The translations under genes were made by a program, and so were the position numbers. Under the pieces are notes generated by a model. That model searched no databases. It was not told the DNA's origin and saw only the letters and a program-made list of their open reading frames with translations. A DNA stretch of 64,000 bases from a bacterium (GTDB lineage Bacteria; UBP4; UBA4092; JAOAEQ01). Position 1 is the stretch's first letter. Each line of letters opens with the position of its first letter. The DNA lies in the NCBI GenBank assembly GCA_026416715.1, contig JAOAEQ010000007.1:41658-105657 (forward strand), written 5' to 3'. This document shows, one piece after another, positions 7,889-16,870 of this stretch.

Positions 7889-9906
7889 TGCGTAACCAGT
7901 TTAACTATAAACTTCGGTATTTAGTGTTACCCGATACGAACGTAAAAGAACATTGTAAACAATTGGTTCAGTTCTGTCGTCGTCATCATGTAGAAGAAGT
8001 CATTTTGTTTATTGCACCCGAGGAATGGAATAACGGTTTACTATCTCACCAAGAAGAAGATATTTGGTATCGTCATATAACCACCGTTACTCATATATTG
8101 CGCAAGCATGGGATAGATGTCAGTTTAAATCTATGGATGACTGTATTACATTGTGACCGGGGTAGAAAATTCCCAGAAGATTATCCATTTCGTCCGTTAG
8201 TTTCTCCCTTGGGAGAAAAGAGCAAAGCCTGTGCGTCATTTGCTGATCCGGTCTGGCAAAAGTATATTTCTCGTTTATATAGCCGATTTGCCGAACTCAA
8301 ATTTCGAATCTTATGGATTGAAGATGATTTCAGATATCACAATCACAATCCATTGACGTGGGGTGGAGGATTTGAACCGGAAGTTATCCAGCGATTCGAA
8401 AAGAAAATAGGTCGAACAACCAATCGGGATGAAATCGTGAAAAATATTTTAAAACCAGGAACACCGCATCCTTGGAGAGCAATATGGATGGAAACCTGGC
8501 GAGAAATACAGCTTGAAGTAGCTACCATGATTACGCAGGCGGTACTTGAAAAGGGGAAGAAAAAAATAAAACTAGGGTTGATGAGTTCACATCCTAGTCA
8601 CCATGCAATTGAAGGAAGAGATTGGCAACAATTGTTGTCGGCATTATCTATTAACCGACAGGTAGCGCATCGACCGCATTTTACTCCTTATATGGAACAA
8701 TGCGGGAAAGAAAAACCATATGCAATCATGATGCTAGATTTACAGAAAAATTTTCAACCATCATCCTGTGAAGTTACTCCGGAAATAGAAAATTTTCCTT
8801 ATACTACCTGGAATAAGTCTGATACCCAGACTTGGTCAGAAATGGCGTTATGTATGTTCTATGGTTCGGATAATATGCTACTCAATTTATTCCCGATGAC
8901 CGGAACATCATTAACCTACCAGGAAAAAATTGGGAATTTGCTTGATCGCTCACGAGCGAGTTTAACTTGGATTCAAAATAAGTTCTCGAAATCGTTATCT
9001 ACTACCGGTATCGGTTTTTTATGGAAACAAAATGCACCGGAATATATCCATACCCATACTGGAAAATATATGGATGAATTGTACATTGACCCGATGGAAT
9101 CAGGATTTTACCTCATGCCATTCGGTGTCCCCTGTTCTGCGCGGATACAGAAAGTAAACGCGATTTTCGGGAGTAATATTTGGTCTTTCACCGATGATGA
9201 AGTGATGCAACTATTACAAAACGGGCTATTGCTAGATGGTCTAAGCGCTAGAATACTTTGTGAACGAGGATTTAGTAAATTTCTCGGTGTGCAATTTCGC
9301 GGAACTGTAGCCAGAGAAGAGAGTGTTTATTCAATCGAGCTGATAACGGGCGTAGAATCGACTGGATTGAACCGAGGTTTTCCATTTAATATCAACAAAG
9401 CGCCACAAATATATCTATTTGATTTACATAAACCAGCGCAAGAATGGACTACTATCACCGACCCGACTATGAAAAGAATTGCGCCTGGTATCATTGCATA
9501 TACCAATGAACTTGGTGGGCGCGTTATAATTTACGCCGTTGCAAATCCAGCATTTTTACCTAGAAATAATCATCGACAAATATTAGTTCATCGGATGGTT
9601 TCATTTCTTGCGAACGGTGAATTTTATGCTGCTTTGGTTACAGGCGGTCCGTATCTCTTGCCAATACATTTTAAAAGTTCAACCCAAGAATACATCGTTA
9701 TTCTCAATGGTTCAACGGATCCGGCAAAACCTATGATAACATTGAACCGAGATAACTATACAACGCTAAATTCTACTCTCTTGAAGCCATTATCTAAACC
9801 CCAGAAAATTGCTGCTCTCGTTAAACCGAAAAAAAATGGGTTAACAATTACTACAAACCAGGATGTGCCATATTACGGATTTTGGGTGGTTGAGCTTATT
9901 CGATAG
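7888..9906 (+). CDS. putative TIM-barrel glycoside hydrolase-like protein of unknown family
   Basis: 672 residues, no signal peptide. AGGAG lies 7 bases ahead of the ATG, which overlaps the TrpF-like stop codon. Residues 1-300 look like a beta/alpha barrel: VEEVILFIAPEEW and GIDVSLNLWMTV resemble strand ends, and ILWIEDDFRYHNHNP is acidic and aromatic like a glycosidase active site. A Rossmann-like middle and a C-terminal beta domain (EYIVILNGSTDPAKP) follow, an order reminiscent of GH42-type beta-galactosidases. I cannot name a family. Coupling to the TrpF-like gene suggests a shared, non-tryptophan pathway, but this is inference. Confidence 0.45.
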   Translation: MRNQFNYKLRYLVLPDTNVKEHCKQLVQFCRRHHVEEVILFIAPEEWNNGLLSHQEEDIWYRHITTVTHILRKHGIDVSLNLWMTVLHCDRGRKFPEDYPFRPLVSPLGEKSKACASFADPVWQKYISRLYSRFAELKFRILWIEDDFRYHNHNPLTWGGGFEPEVIQRFEKKIGRTTNRDEIVKNILKPGTPHPWRAIWMETWREIQLEVATMITQAVLEKGKKKIKLGLMSSHPSHHAIEGRDWQQLLSALSINRQVAHRPHFTPYMEQCGKEKPYAIMMLDLQKNFQPSSCEVTPEIENFPYTTWNKSDTQTWSEMALCMFYGSDNMLLNLFPMTGTSLTYQEKIGNLLDRSRASLTWIQNKFSKSLSTTGIGFLWKQNAPEYIHTHTGKYMDELYIDPMESGFYLMPFGVPCSARIQKVNAIFGSNIWSFTDDEVMQLLQNGLLLDGLSARILCERGFSKFLGVQFRGTVAREESVYSIELITGVESTGLNRGFPFNINKAPQIYLFDLHKPAQEWTTITDPTMKRIAPGIIAYTNELGGRVIIYAVANPAFLPRNNHRQILVHRMVSFLANGEFYAALVTGGPYLLPIHFKSSTQEYIVILNGSTDPAKPMITLNRDNYTTLNSTLLKPLSKPQKIAALVKPKKNGLTITTNQDVPYYGFWVVELIR

Positions 9907-9961
9907 AGGTTATAATATAATAGCAACCAACGCGAAATTTTTATTTAGGTAGCATAATCCA

Positions 9962-11194
9962 ATGTTAACCTTATCAGATATTATTAATGCGAGAAATAGG
10001 CTGGGTAATGCGATTCAGCATACCCCATGTCCGTATTCTTATACGCTATCCGAACTCACTGGCTGTCATACCTATCATAAACTAGAAAGTTTCCAGATGA
10101 CCGGCAGTTTCAAAGAGCGTGGTGCGTTAAATCGTCTTTTATCGTTAAATAAGGAAGAGCAGCAGCAAGGGGTGGTTACTGCAAGTGCGGGAAACCATGC
10201 GTTTGCGATAGCATACCATTCGCGACGGCTGTCGATCCCAGCAACTATCGTTATGCCAGTCGGGACACCGCTAATTAAAGTTTCTTCCGTTCGTCGGGAA
10301 CAAGCTCGGGTTATTTTGCATGGAGAAAATTATGATGAAGCATATGCATATGCTCAAGAGATCGCTCGGCAGGAGAACCGGATTTTTATCCATGCGTTTG
10401 ATGACCCGTTGGTTATCGCTGGTCAAGGGACAATTGGGCTTGAACTCCTCGAAGAACCGATACCGCTTGATGCGGTCGTGGTTCCAGTCGGCGGCGGCGG
10501 ATTGATTAGCGGGATTGCAATAGCAATTAAAGAGACTAATCCGAAAATTAAAATTTTCGGCGTTGAAGCTAATAATGCACCTTCTATGACGATTGCAATT
10601 GAGAAAAACCAAGTAACGGAAATTCCGATATCAAGCACGATAGCTGATGGAATTGCGGTTAAAAAGGTTGGTATCAATACTTTCCCACTGGTTAAACGAT
10701 ATGTGGATGATATGGTTACCGTTACCGACGAAGAAATAGCGAATGCGATTCTGCTCCTGTTAGAAATCGAGAAAATCGTGGCTGAAGGTGCAGGAGCGAC
10801 TCCATTAGCTGCATTAGTGAATCGGAAGATAGCCAATCTGGAAGGAAAAAAGGTAGTTTGTATATTAAGTGGCGGGAATATTGATGTTAATCTATTATCA
10901 CGGATTATTGAAAAAGGATTGGTTAAAGATGGCCGGTTAGCGAAACTGCGGGTTCGACTTCCAGACCGTCCTGGATTCCTTGGCAAACTAGGCACATTAA
11001 TCGGGAGTTGCAATGCGAATATCTTGGAAATCTCGCACAATCGCCAATTTCCAAGTGCACCGTTAGGTGAAAATGAGGTAGATTTCATTCTCGAAACGAG
11101 GGGGCAAGCGCATATCGAAGAAATAATTACGTTGTTGAGAAAGAATCAATATCAAGTCGAAAATTTAAGCCAATATACTTCTCCCAAAAACTGA
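9962..11194 (+). CDS. ilvA: threonine ammonia-lyase with C-terminal ACT domain
   Basis: A 410-residue fold-type II PLP enzyme that deaminates threonine to 2-oxobutanoate, the first step toward isoleucine. The PLP lysine lies in TGSFKERGALNRL (about residue 55), the substrate loop in TASAGNHAFAIAYHS, the phosphate-binding tetraglycine in VPVGGGGLISGIA and the pyridine-contacting serine in CILSGGNID. The last 80 residues (LRVRLPDRPGFLGKLGTLIG) form an ACT-type regulatory domain. The length matches the shorter TdcB/IlvA class with one ACT. No Shine-Dalgarno is evident. No other isoleucine genes are nearby. Confidence 0.93.
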   Translation: MLTLSDIINARNRLGNAIQHTPCPYSYTLSELTGCHTYHKLESFQMTGSFKERGALNRLLSLNKEEQQQGVVTASAGNHAFAIAYHSRRLSIPATIVMPVGTPLIKVSSVRREQARVILHGENYDEAYAYAQEIARQENRIFIHAFDDPLVIAGQGTIGLELLEEPIPLDAVVVPVGGGGLISGIAIAIKETNPKIKIFGVEANNAPSMTIAIEKNQVTEIPISSTIADGIAVKKVGINTFPLVKRYVDDMVTVTDEEIANAILLLLEIEKIVAEGAGATPLAALVNRKIANLEGKKVVCILSGGNIDVNLLSRIIEKGLVKDGRLAKLRVRLPDRPGFLGKLGTLIGSCNANILEISHNRQFPSAPLGENEVDFILETRGQAHIEEIITLLRKNQYQVENLSQYTSPKN

Positions 11195-11380
11195 AATAAA
11201 CTTGACTCATCAAATCCATTGATTTAAGGTTACATAAATCACTCTATCCATTTTTGCTCAAAGAACCTGCATATTCGTCTGGTGGTTAAAATACAACTTC
11301 ATAGAATTAACAGATTTCTATTGCATTTTGACTCAAATCGAATTAAAATATCTATATACTCATATAGAATAAATATATTT

Positions 11381-11926
11381 ATGAAACGTCCATACCCTAA
11401 TTATATTCAGGTAACAAAAAACTTTATACCAGTATTAGAGGACGTAGCAGCGAGATTGTATAAGCAATTAACAAAAAAATCGGTTAAATCAGAAAAAGAG
11501 CTGCAGAAGATTGTTTATCAAGCGTTTGAACAGGTTTTGTTTCCGGTAGATTTATCTACGGCGACATTAAAATATAATGAACCGAAATTGCAACTTGTTA
11601 AATCCGGTCCGTTAGGAACCGCTTCCTATGCTGCGCCAAAAGAACGACAGGATTATGCTCGGCGCAAACCAGCAAAACCATATATGCTAACTCCAGCGCG
11701 CCAACTCCAGCAGTCTCGCATGCGACAAGCAACTACTGCTTGGAAAACTACTCCTGAATCTATTCGAATCCAATGGAAACAAATTGCTGAAAAAGAGCAT
11801 AACTATGCAGTAAGTCTCTTTTGCGGTATCTATATGCTACTTTTAGCTGATAACCGACCAATTCCAAACCCATTAATTCCGAATCCAGAATTACTCAAAT
11901 ATTATCATTGTCGGAAAACAAAATAA
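11381..11926 (+). CDS. hypothetical basic protein
   Basis: I do not recognise this 181-residue protein. I start at ATG 11381 (MKRPYPNYIQVTKNF); the 33 codons upstream in frame are AT-rich and look non-coding. It is Lys/Arg-rich and mostly helical in appearance, with SEKELQKIVYQAFEQVL, a central KPAKPYMLTPARQLQ stretch and TTPESIRIQWKQIAEK. The final part has a short hydrophobic run (GIYMLLLAD) followed by proline-rich NRPIPNPLIPNPELL. There is no signal peptide. The middle segment recalls phage-type proteins that begin 'R..FA...W..L...QR..W', but this is weak. It is followed by a long hairpin. Confidence 0.5.
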   Translation: MKRPYPNYIQVTKNFIPVLEDVAARLYKQLTKKSVKSEKELQKIVYQAFEQVLFPVDLSTATLKYNEPKLQLVKSGPLGTASYAAPKERQDYARRKPAKPYMLTPARQLQQSRMRQATTAWKTTPESIRIQWKQIAEKEHNYAVSLFCGIYMLLLADNRPIPNPLIPNPELLKYYHCRKTK

Positions 11927-11952
11927 CCTACTATTATCTCCGAACCCACACT

Positions 11953-11995
11953 GGAGCAACTACGAACGAGATATTATCTCGTTCGTAGTTACTCC
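11953..11995. terminator. 43-base near-perfect palindrome (candidate terminator or REP-like hairpin)
   Basis: GGAG (11953-11956), one unpaired base, then AACTACGAACGAGAT (11958-11972), a three-base ATT loop, and the exact complement ATCTCGTTCGTAGTT (11976-11990), one mismatch and CTCC (11992-11995). The 15-bp perfect stem plus 4 bp is far stronger than a usual terminator but lacks a clear T run. It lies between two plus-strand genes. Otherwise the 179-base gap shows nothing. Confidence 0.55.
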
Positions 11996-12105
11996 GTATA
12001 TCATCCATAAGTTCTAACGGTTAAATTTTTACAGAAAACATTATTGTTTTTTTGCAGTGTTCTGAATTGACAAGAATTAGCGAAACATTTTAAGATTTTT
12101 AACTT

Positions 12106-13503
12106 ATGTTAAATAAAATTTTGCTGGTAAACCCAAACCTAATGAAACCGGTTGTATCGCCGGTAGCATTAGATTATCTTGGTGTTGCGCTAAAACATGC
12201 CGGGTTCGAAGTAAGTCTATTAGATTTATCGTTTTCTAAAGATATCGAATCCGATATTCGGTCAACGGTATCACACGATGAATTTATCTTAATTGGGGTA
12301 ACCGTTCGAAATATCGATGATTCATATTATGCAAGTCAAGATTTTATTTTGGAGAAAACTAAAGGAATTATCAACCTGATTAAAAAATATAGTGATACTC
12401 CGTTAGTTCTCGGAGGCGTTGGGTTCTCGATTATGCCGGAATTAACGCTTGCTTATTGCGAGGTTGACCTTGGGATAATCGGAGATGGTGAATTAGCGTT
12501 GCCCATGTTAGCCGAACGAATATCGAAAGAGTATGATTATTCTGAAATCCCGAATCTGGTGTATAAAACTAAAAACGGATATCAGCGGAACCCGACAAAG
12601 TTTTATCCGATTGATTCAATTTCGTTATCGCACCGTGAGACTATAGATAACCTTCGATATTATCGAGAAGGTGGAATGGTTGGATTTGAGACTACACGGG
12701 GATGTAATCAGCCGTGTTCATATTGTTGTGATCCGGTGAGTAAAGGTAGAAAGGTTCGGTGCCGAAACCCGAAAGATGTTGTTGCTGAGGTAGCATATCT
12801 TGTTTCCCAAGGGATAGATTATTTTCATACCTGCGATAGTGAGTTTAATGTTGATTATACCCATGCAGTTGCGGTTTGCAATGAATTGATTCATTCTGGG
12901 CTCGGGAATAAAATTACATGGTATACCTACTGTAATATCGTACCGTTTGATGAACCGCTAGCAGCATTATTACGGAAATCTGGTTGCGTTGGCATAGATT
13001 TTGTTGCTGACCATTGCAATGAAAAGATGCTGAAAATACTTGGAAATCAATATACATTTGCTGATATCGAGAATGTAGCAAAATTATGCCATAAATATGG
13101 ATTCGCGTTTATGTTTGATTTGTTACTTGGTGCTCCCGGAGAAACCCGAGAAACGATTACAGAAACCATAACTAAACTGAAAATGCTTAATCCGAGCCGG
13201 GTAGGGGTAAGCCTAGGATTACGGATATATCCCCAAACGCCAATGTTTGACCGATTTAAACAGTTGTTTGGAAAATCGGAATCGGAATTATTGCCACCGA
13301 CATTTTATCTTGCCCCGGAGTTAGGTGATGATATAGAAGAATATATTGAGCATTTGACTCGAGACGATCCAAGATTCTTATTCGGGAATCGCAAAAAAAT
13401 TGACCGAAATTATAATTATAATGATAATAATAAACTCGTTCAAGCGATTGTTGAGCAGGGATATAAAGGTGCATTCTGGGATATTTTGAGAAAAATTAAT
13501 TAA
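12106..13503 (+). CDS. B12-binding-domain radical SAM protein
   Basis: 465 residues. The N-terminus (ILLVNPNLMKPVVSPVALDY, then LGVALKHAGFEV) and VLGGVGFSIMPELTLA followed by GIIGDGELALPML are typical of the cobalamin-binding Rossmann domain in class B radical SAM enzymes. The cluster motif is TTRGCNQPCSYCC, with iron-sulfur ligands C200, C204 and C207 in C-x3-C-x2-C spacing. A full radical SAM barrel follows (MFDLLLGAPGETRETI). Members methylate unreactive carbons or remodel lipids and antibiotics; the substrate here is unknown. It precedes sugar-activation genes on the same strand, separated by an inverted-repeat element, so an operon link is not assured. Confidence 0.85.
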   Translation: MLNKILLVNPNLMKPVVSPVALDYLGVALKHAGFEVSLLDLSFSKDIESDIRSTVSHDEFILIGVTVRNIDDSYYASQDFILEKTKGIINLIKKYSDTPLVLGGVGFSIMPELTLAYCEVDLGIIGDGELALPMLAERISKEYDYSEIPNLVYKTKNGYQRNPTKFYPIDSISLSHRETIDNLRYYREGGMVGFETTRGCNQPCSYCCDPVSKGRKVRCRNPKDVVAEVAYLVSQGIDYFHTCDSEFNVDYTHAVAVCNELIHSGLGNKITWYTYCNIVPFDEPLAALLRKSGCVGIDFVADHCNEKMLKILGNQYTFADIENVAKLCHKYGFAFMFDLLLGAPGETRETITETITKLKMLNPSRVGVSLGLRIYPQTPMFDRFKQLFGKSESELLPPTFYLAPELGDDIEEYIEHLTRDDPRFLFGNRKKIDRNYNYNDNNKLVQAIVEQGYKGAFWDILRKIN

Positions 13504-13583
13504 CGACAGAGACGCAGAGACCACAAAGAATGTTTCGAATTGAAGTCGAAAGTCAGCTTGGTGAGCTTTGCGACCTCTGTCGT
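13503..13583. repeat. imperfect 80-base inverted repeat with ACGACAGAG ends
   Basis: ACGACAGAG at 13503-13511 is matched by CTCTGTCGT at 13575-13583. Pairing continues loosely inward through ACCACAAAG and CTTTGCGACC. The element fills most of the gap between the radical SAM and kinase genes and shares the CACAGAG-type core with repeats near 1.6 kb and 40.95 kb. Confidence 0.5.
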
Positions 13584-13600
13584 GAAGTAGGAGATGATAC

Positions 13601-14653
13601 ATGCAAGAGTTTGATTTGTTTGTTCCGGGAAGAGTATGTTTATTTGGCGAGCATTCTGATTGGGCAGGAGGATATCGTCGGCTCGATTCGAGTATCCCAA
13701 TGGGATATTGTTTAATCGTGGGAACAAACCAAGGAATATATGCAAAGGTTAAACCTAATTCCGATGAGTTGATTATGACCTCGACGTTACCAGATGGGCA
13801 ACGTATTCCCAATCGGATTAAAATGGATGAAAAAATTCTGTTCGATACCGCAAAACGAGGCGGGTTTTTTAGCTATATCGCAGGAGTAGCGTATTATGTC
13901 TTGCGGAATTATCATGTTAAAGGATTAACTATCGATAGTTATAAAATGGACTTACCAATTCGAAAAGGATTATCTTCATCAGCAGCGATAAATGTACTAA
14001 CAGCACGAGCATTTAATTATATCTATGACCTTAAACTTACCAAACGCGGTGAAATGGAACTAGCATATCTCGGTGAAATTTTAACTCCATCACGTTGCGG
14101 ACGGATGGATCAGGCATGCGCATACGGTCGGGTTCCGGTATTTCTGACCTTTGATGGAGATAATATGGAAATAGAAGAATTACATCCACAACGTCCCATT
14201 TATATGGTCATAGTAGATTTAAAAAAAGGTAAGGATACGAAACAAATTTTAGCGGATTTGAATGCTTGTTATCCGAATACAAAAGGGAAAATAGCTGAAG
14301 ATGTTCGGTATTATCTCGGTCATATCAATCAGGAGATTTTAATCCAAGCGAAACAAGCTATTATTGACGGAGATGCAGAAGAAGTAGGACGACTGATGAC
14401 CGAAGCCCAACGGTTATTCGATGAATTTATGATTCCGGCAAGTCCGCGAGAATTAACCGCTCCGAAGCTTCATCAAGTATTATCTTATCCACCAATTCAA
14501 GACTTAATTTGGGGTGGCAAAGGAGTTGGGTCTCAAGGTGACGGTTGCGCGCAATTTGTGGTTCGAGGCCCGCAAGAACAAAAAGAACTGATAAAAAAAT
14601 TACCAGAATCACTAGATGTCGAATGTTTTGAATTAACGATAGAACCAAAATGA
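13601..14653 (+). CDS. GHMP-family sugar kinase (galactokinase/fucokinase-like)
   Basis: 350 residues with the three GHMP kinase motifs: PGRVCLFGEHSDW near residue 8, the sugar-site signature seen in galactokinases; the ATP loop PIRKGLSSSAAINVL; and GVGSQGDGCAQFVV near the C-terminus. SRCGRMDQACAYG supplies the likely catalytic Asp. It should phosphorylate a hexose or heptose at the anomeric carbon. It is followed directly by a nucleotidyltransferase and an epimerase, the classic sugar-1-P to NDP-sugar order. The start has GGAG (in GTAGGAG) 7 bases upstream. The exact sugar cannot be told. Confidence 0.82.
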   Translation: MQEFDLFVPGRVCLFGEHSDWAGGYRRLDSSIPMGYCLIVGTNQGIYAKVKPNSDELIMTSTLPDGQRIPNRIKMDEKILFDTAKRGGFFSYIAGVAYYVLRNYHVKGLTIDSYKMDLPIRKGLSSSAAINVLTARAFNYIYDLKLTKRGEMELAYLGEILTPSRCGRMDQACAYGRVPVFLTFDGDNMEIEELHPQRPIYMVIVDLKKGKDTKQILADLNACYPNTKGKIAEDVRYYLGHINQEILIQAKQAIIDGDAEEVGRLMTEAQRLFDEFMIPASPRELTAPKLHQVLSYPPIQDLIWGGKGVGSQGDGCAQFVVRGPQEQKELIKKLPESLDVECFELTIEPK

Positions 14654-14751
14654 TAAAATAACCATAATCCTGTCCTGAAAACACGGGAACTCGAGGGAAT
14701 TAAGTGGAGTGGTTCTCCGAGCGTTTCGTGGTTTTATGACAGAAATATCCG

Positions 14752-15690
14752 ATGGTAAAGAAAGCTGTTATCACTGCAGCAGGTTTGGGAACACGATTAT
14801 ATCCCGCAACGAAAATAGTAAAAAAAGAACTGTTTCCGGTAATTGACCGTGATGGATTGGTTAAACCGATAATCCAGATTATTGTTGAAGAGCTAGTCCA
14901 ATCCGGAATAGAACAGATTGGAATCGTTATCCAACCGGAAGATAAACCAGTATTTCATCAATTTTTTCATCAACCATTGCCTTCAAATTTTGCTGAACAG
15001 ATACAAAATAAACCGATTATAATTGAACAGACTAAACACATTTTAGAGTTAGGCAAACGAATATCGTTTGTTTATCAGGATAAGCAGGATGGATTTGGAC
15101 ATGCGGTATATTGCGCTCGTGAGTTTGTAGGACACGAACCGTTTATCTTGCTCCTTGGTGACCATGTTAGTCATTCGAAAATCGAGATATCCTGCGTGCA
15201 ACAATTACTAAATGTATATCAACGGTATCAAAAGAGTGTAGTAGGAGTCTTACGAACGGCAGAATCGCTTATATATCGGTTCGGTACTGTCGGCGCAAAA
15301 CCGATTTGTTCGGATCCGGGCGTATTTGAAATAACGGAATTTAAAGAAAAACCGACTATTGAATATGCACAGAAATATCTTCGTGTTGAAGGTTTAGGTA
15401 CGAACCAATATCTTTGCCTTTTTGGTCAATATATTTTAACCCCAAGAATTTTCGAACATTTACAATATCATATTGACCATAATCTGCGGGAACAAAATGA
15501 AATCCAATTAACTTCTGCTTTGGAAAAGCTGCGGAAACAAGAAGGATTTTTTGCTTACGAAATCCAAGGAGAACGATATGATATTGGTGTTCCGGAAGGG
15601 TATCTTGAAACGATACTAGCATTGGGAAAAGCTAACTATAGAAGTCGTAACATTGTACCCTCAAGTTTGCAAGCGAAAAACAATTGGTAA
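14752..15690 (+). CDS. galU: UTP--glucose-1-phosphate uridylyltransferase-like nucleotidyltransferase
   Basis: 312 residues. It starts MVKKAVITAAGLGTRLYPAT, the nucleotide-binding G-x-G-T-R loop, followed by VKKELFPV in place of the usual PKEMLP. A central FILLLGDHVSH supplies the metal-binding Asp, and ITEFKEKPTIEYAQ and GERYDIGVPEGYLET are typical of GalU. The product would be UDP-glucose, or another NDP-sugar given the variant loop. It lies between the GHMP kinase and the epimerase, suggesting that it activates the kinase product. No Shine-Dalgarno is visible. Confidence 0.82.
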   Translation: MVKKAVITAAGLGTRLYPATKIVKKELFPVIDRDGLVKPIIQIIVEELVQSGIEQIGIVIQPEDKPVFHQFFHQPLPSNFAEQIQNKPIIIEQTKHILELGKRISFVYQDKQDGFGHAVYCAREFVGHEPFILLLGDHVSHSKIEISCVQQLLNVYQRYQKSVVGVLRTAESLIYRFGTVGAKPICSDPGVFEITEFKEKPTIEYAQKYLRVEGLGTNQYLCLFGQYILTPRIFEHLQYHIDHNLREQNEIQLTSALEKLRKQEGFFAYEIQGERYDIGVPEGYLETILALGKANYRSRNIVPSSLQAKNNW

Positions 15691-15776
15691 TTTTGGATTT
15701 TTTATTCCGAACCGAAGCATAGAAATTTATGATAAGATAATAAGTCTTTTTATATATTTGAGGAGGTAAATTATCC

Positions 15777-16799
15777 GTGAGCAAGAAAATACTGGTTACT
15801 GGTGGCGCAGGATTTATCGGTAGTAATCTGGTGTATCGTCTGGTTGAACAAGGTGAAGACGTAACCATACTCGATAATCTTTCGCGTAAAGGAACGGAAA
15901 AAAATGTTGAATGGCTTAAAGCAAAATTTGGTGATCAATGTAAGCTCATAGTAGGTGATATTCGAAATAAAGAAGTGGTTAATCAAGCGGTGCAAGGACA
16001 AGAGGTGATATTTCATCTTGCGGCACAGGTTGCAGTAACCACATCGATTCTGAACCCACGAGAAGATTTTGAAATTAATGCACTTGGGACATTGAATATT
16101 CTTGAAGCGGCACGGATGAGTAATTGTAATCCGATACTCGTTTTTACTTCAACGAATAAGGTGTACGGTGGATTGGAAGATATTAAAGTAATTGAACAGC
16201 AAAAACGATATAGTTTTAGAGATTATCCATTTGGAATTGCCGAATCGCGTGGGTTGGATTTTCATTCACCATATGGATGTTCAAAGGGTGCGGCGGATCA
16301 GTATGTTCGCGACTATGCACGAATGTATGGATTGCGAACCGTAGTATTTCGTATGTCTTGTATATATGGTCCACGTCAATTCGGAAACGAAGACCAGGGA
16401 TGGGTTGCACATTTTATTATCTCATCGATACTGGGTAAACCGATAACTATTTATGGCGATGGGAAACAGGTCCGGGATATTCTTTTTATCGAAGATTTAA
16501 TTCGAGCATTTCAGCTTGCAGTAGCGAACATTGATATCACTGCTGGGCAGATTTATAATATCGGTGGTGGGCCAAATAACACCGTATCCGCTTGGCTCGA
16601 ATTTCGTGAATATCTAGCAAAACTTCTCTGTCGGGAAATCCCCGCGAATTTTAGTGATTGGCGACCAGGTGACCAAAAAGTATATGTTAGCGATATTCGA
16701 AAAGCCCAACATGATTTGAATTGGCATCCACGAATTGAAGTTGGAGAAGGTATCGAACGGCTATACTGCTGGGTAATCGAGAATTCACATCTTTTTTAA
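15777..16799 (+). CDS. NAD-dependent sugar epimerase/dehydratase, CDP-paratose 2-epimerase-like
   Basis: 340 residues, starting at GTG 15777 behind AGGAGGT with 8-base spacing. The NAD loop is TGGAGFIGSN. FHLAAQVAVTTS and the active-site YGCSKGAAD (Tyr-x-x-x-Lys) mark an extended short-chain dehydrogenase. TNKVYGGLED with FRMSCIYGPRQFG is the pattern of CDP-paratose 2-epimerase (tyvelose epimerase) rather than GalE. It acts on the C2 or C4 of an NDP-sugar bound for a surface glycan. It closes the kinase-nucleotidyltransferase-epimerase set. Confidence 0.82.
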   Translation: MSKKILVTGGAGFIGSNLVYRLVEQGEDVTILDNLSRKGTEKNVEWLKAKFGDQCKLIVGDIRNKEVVNQAVQGQEVIFHLAAQVAVTTSILNPREDFEINALGTLNILEAARMSNCNPILVFTSTNKVYGGLEDIKVIEQQKRYSFRDYPFGIAESRGLDFHSPYGCSKGAADQYVRDYARMYGLRTVVFRMSCIYGPRQFGNEDQGWVAHFIISSILGKPITIYGDGKQVRDILFIEDLIRAFQLAVANIDITAGQIYNIGGGPNNTVSAWLEFREYLAKLLCREIPANFSDWRPGDQKVYVSDIRKAQHDLNWHPRIEVGEGIERLYCWVIENSHLF

Positions 16800-16870
16800 T
16801 AACAATTAACGAATATCACAACCTAAAAACCGATTGCAATAAGTCAATAAATTAAATTTGTATGTAAATT

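Noticed and set aside
10271..11088. Long minus-strand frames opposite threonine ammonia-lyase.
   Set aside because: The plus-strand protein matches a known enzyme over its full length, so these are antisense shadows.
13530..13715. An open frame just upstream of and overlapping the GHMP kinase.
   Set aside because: It lies in the inverted-repeat element and then in another frame of the kinase gene, and has no ribosome site or motif.
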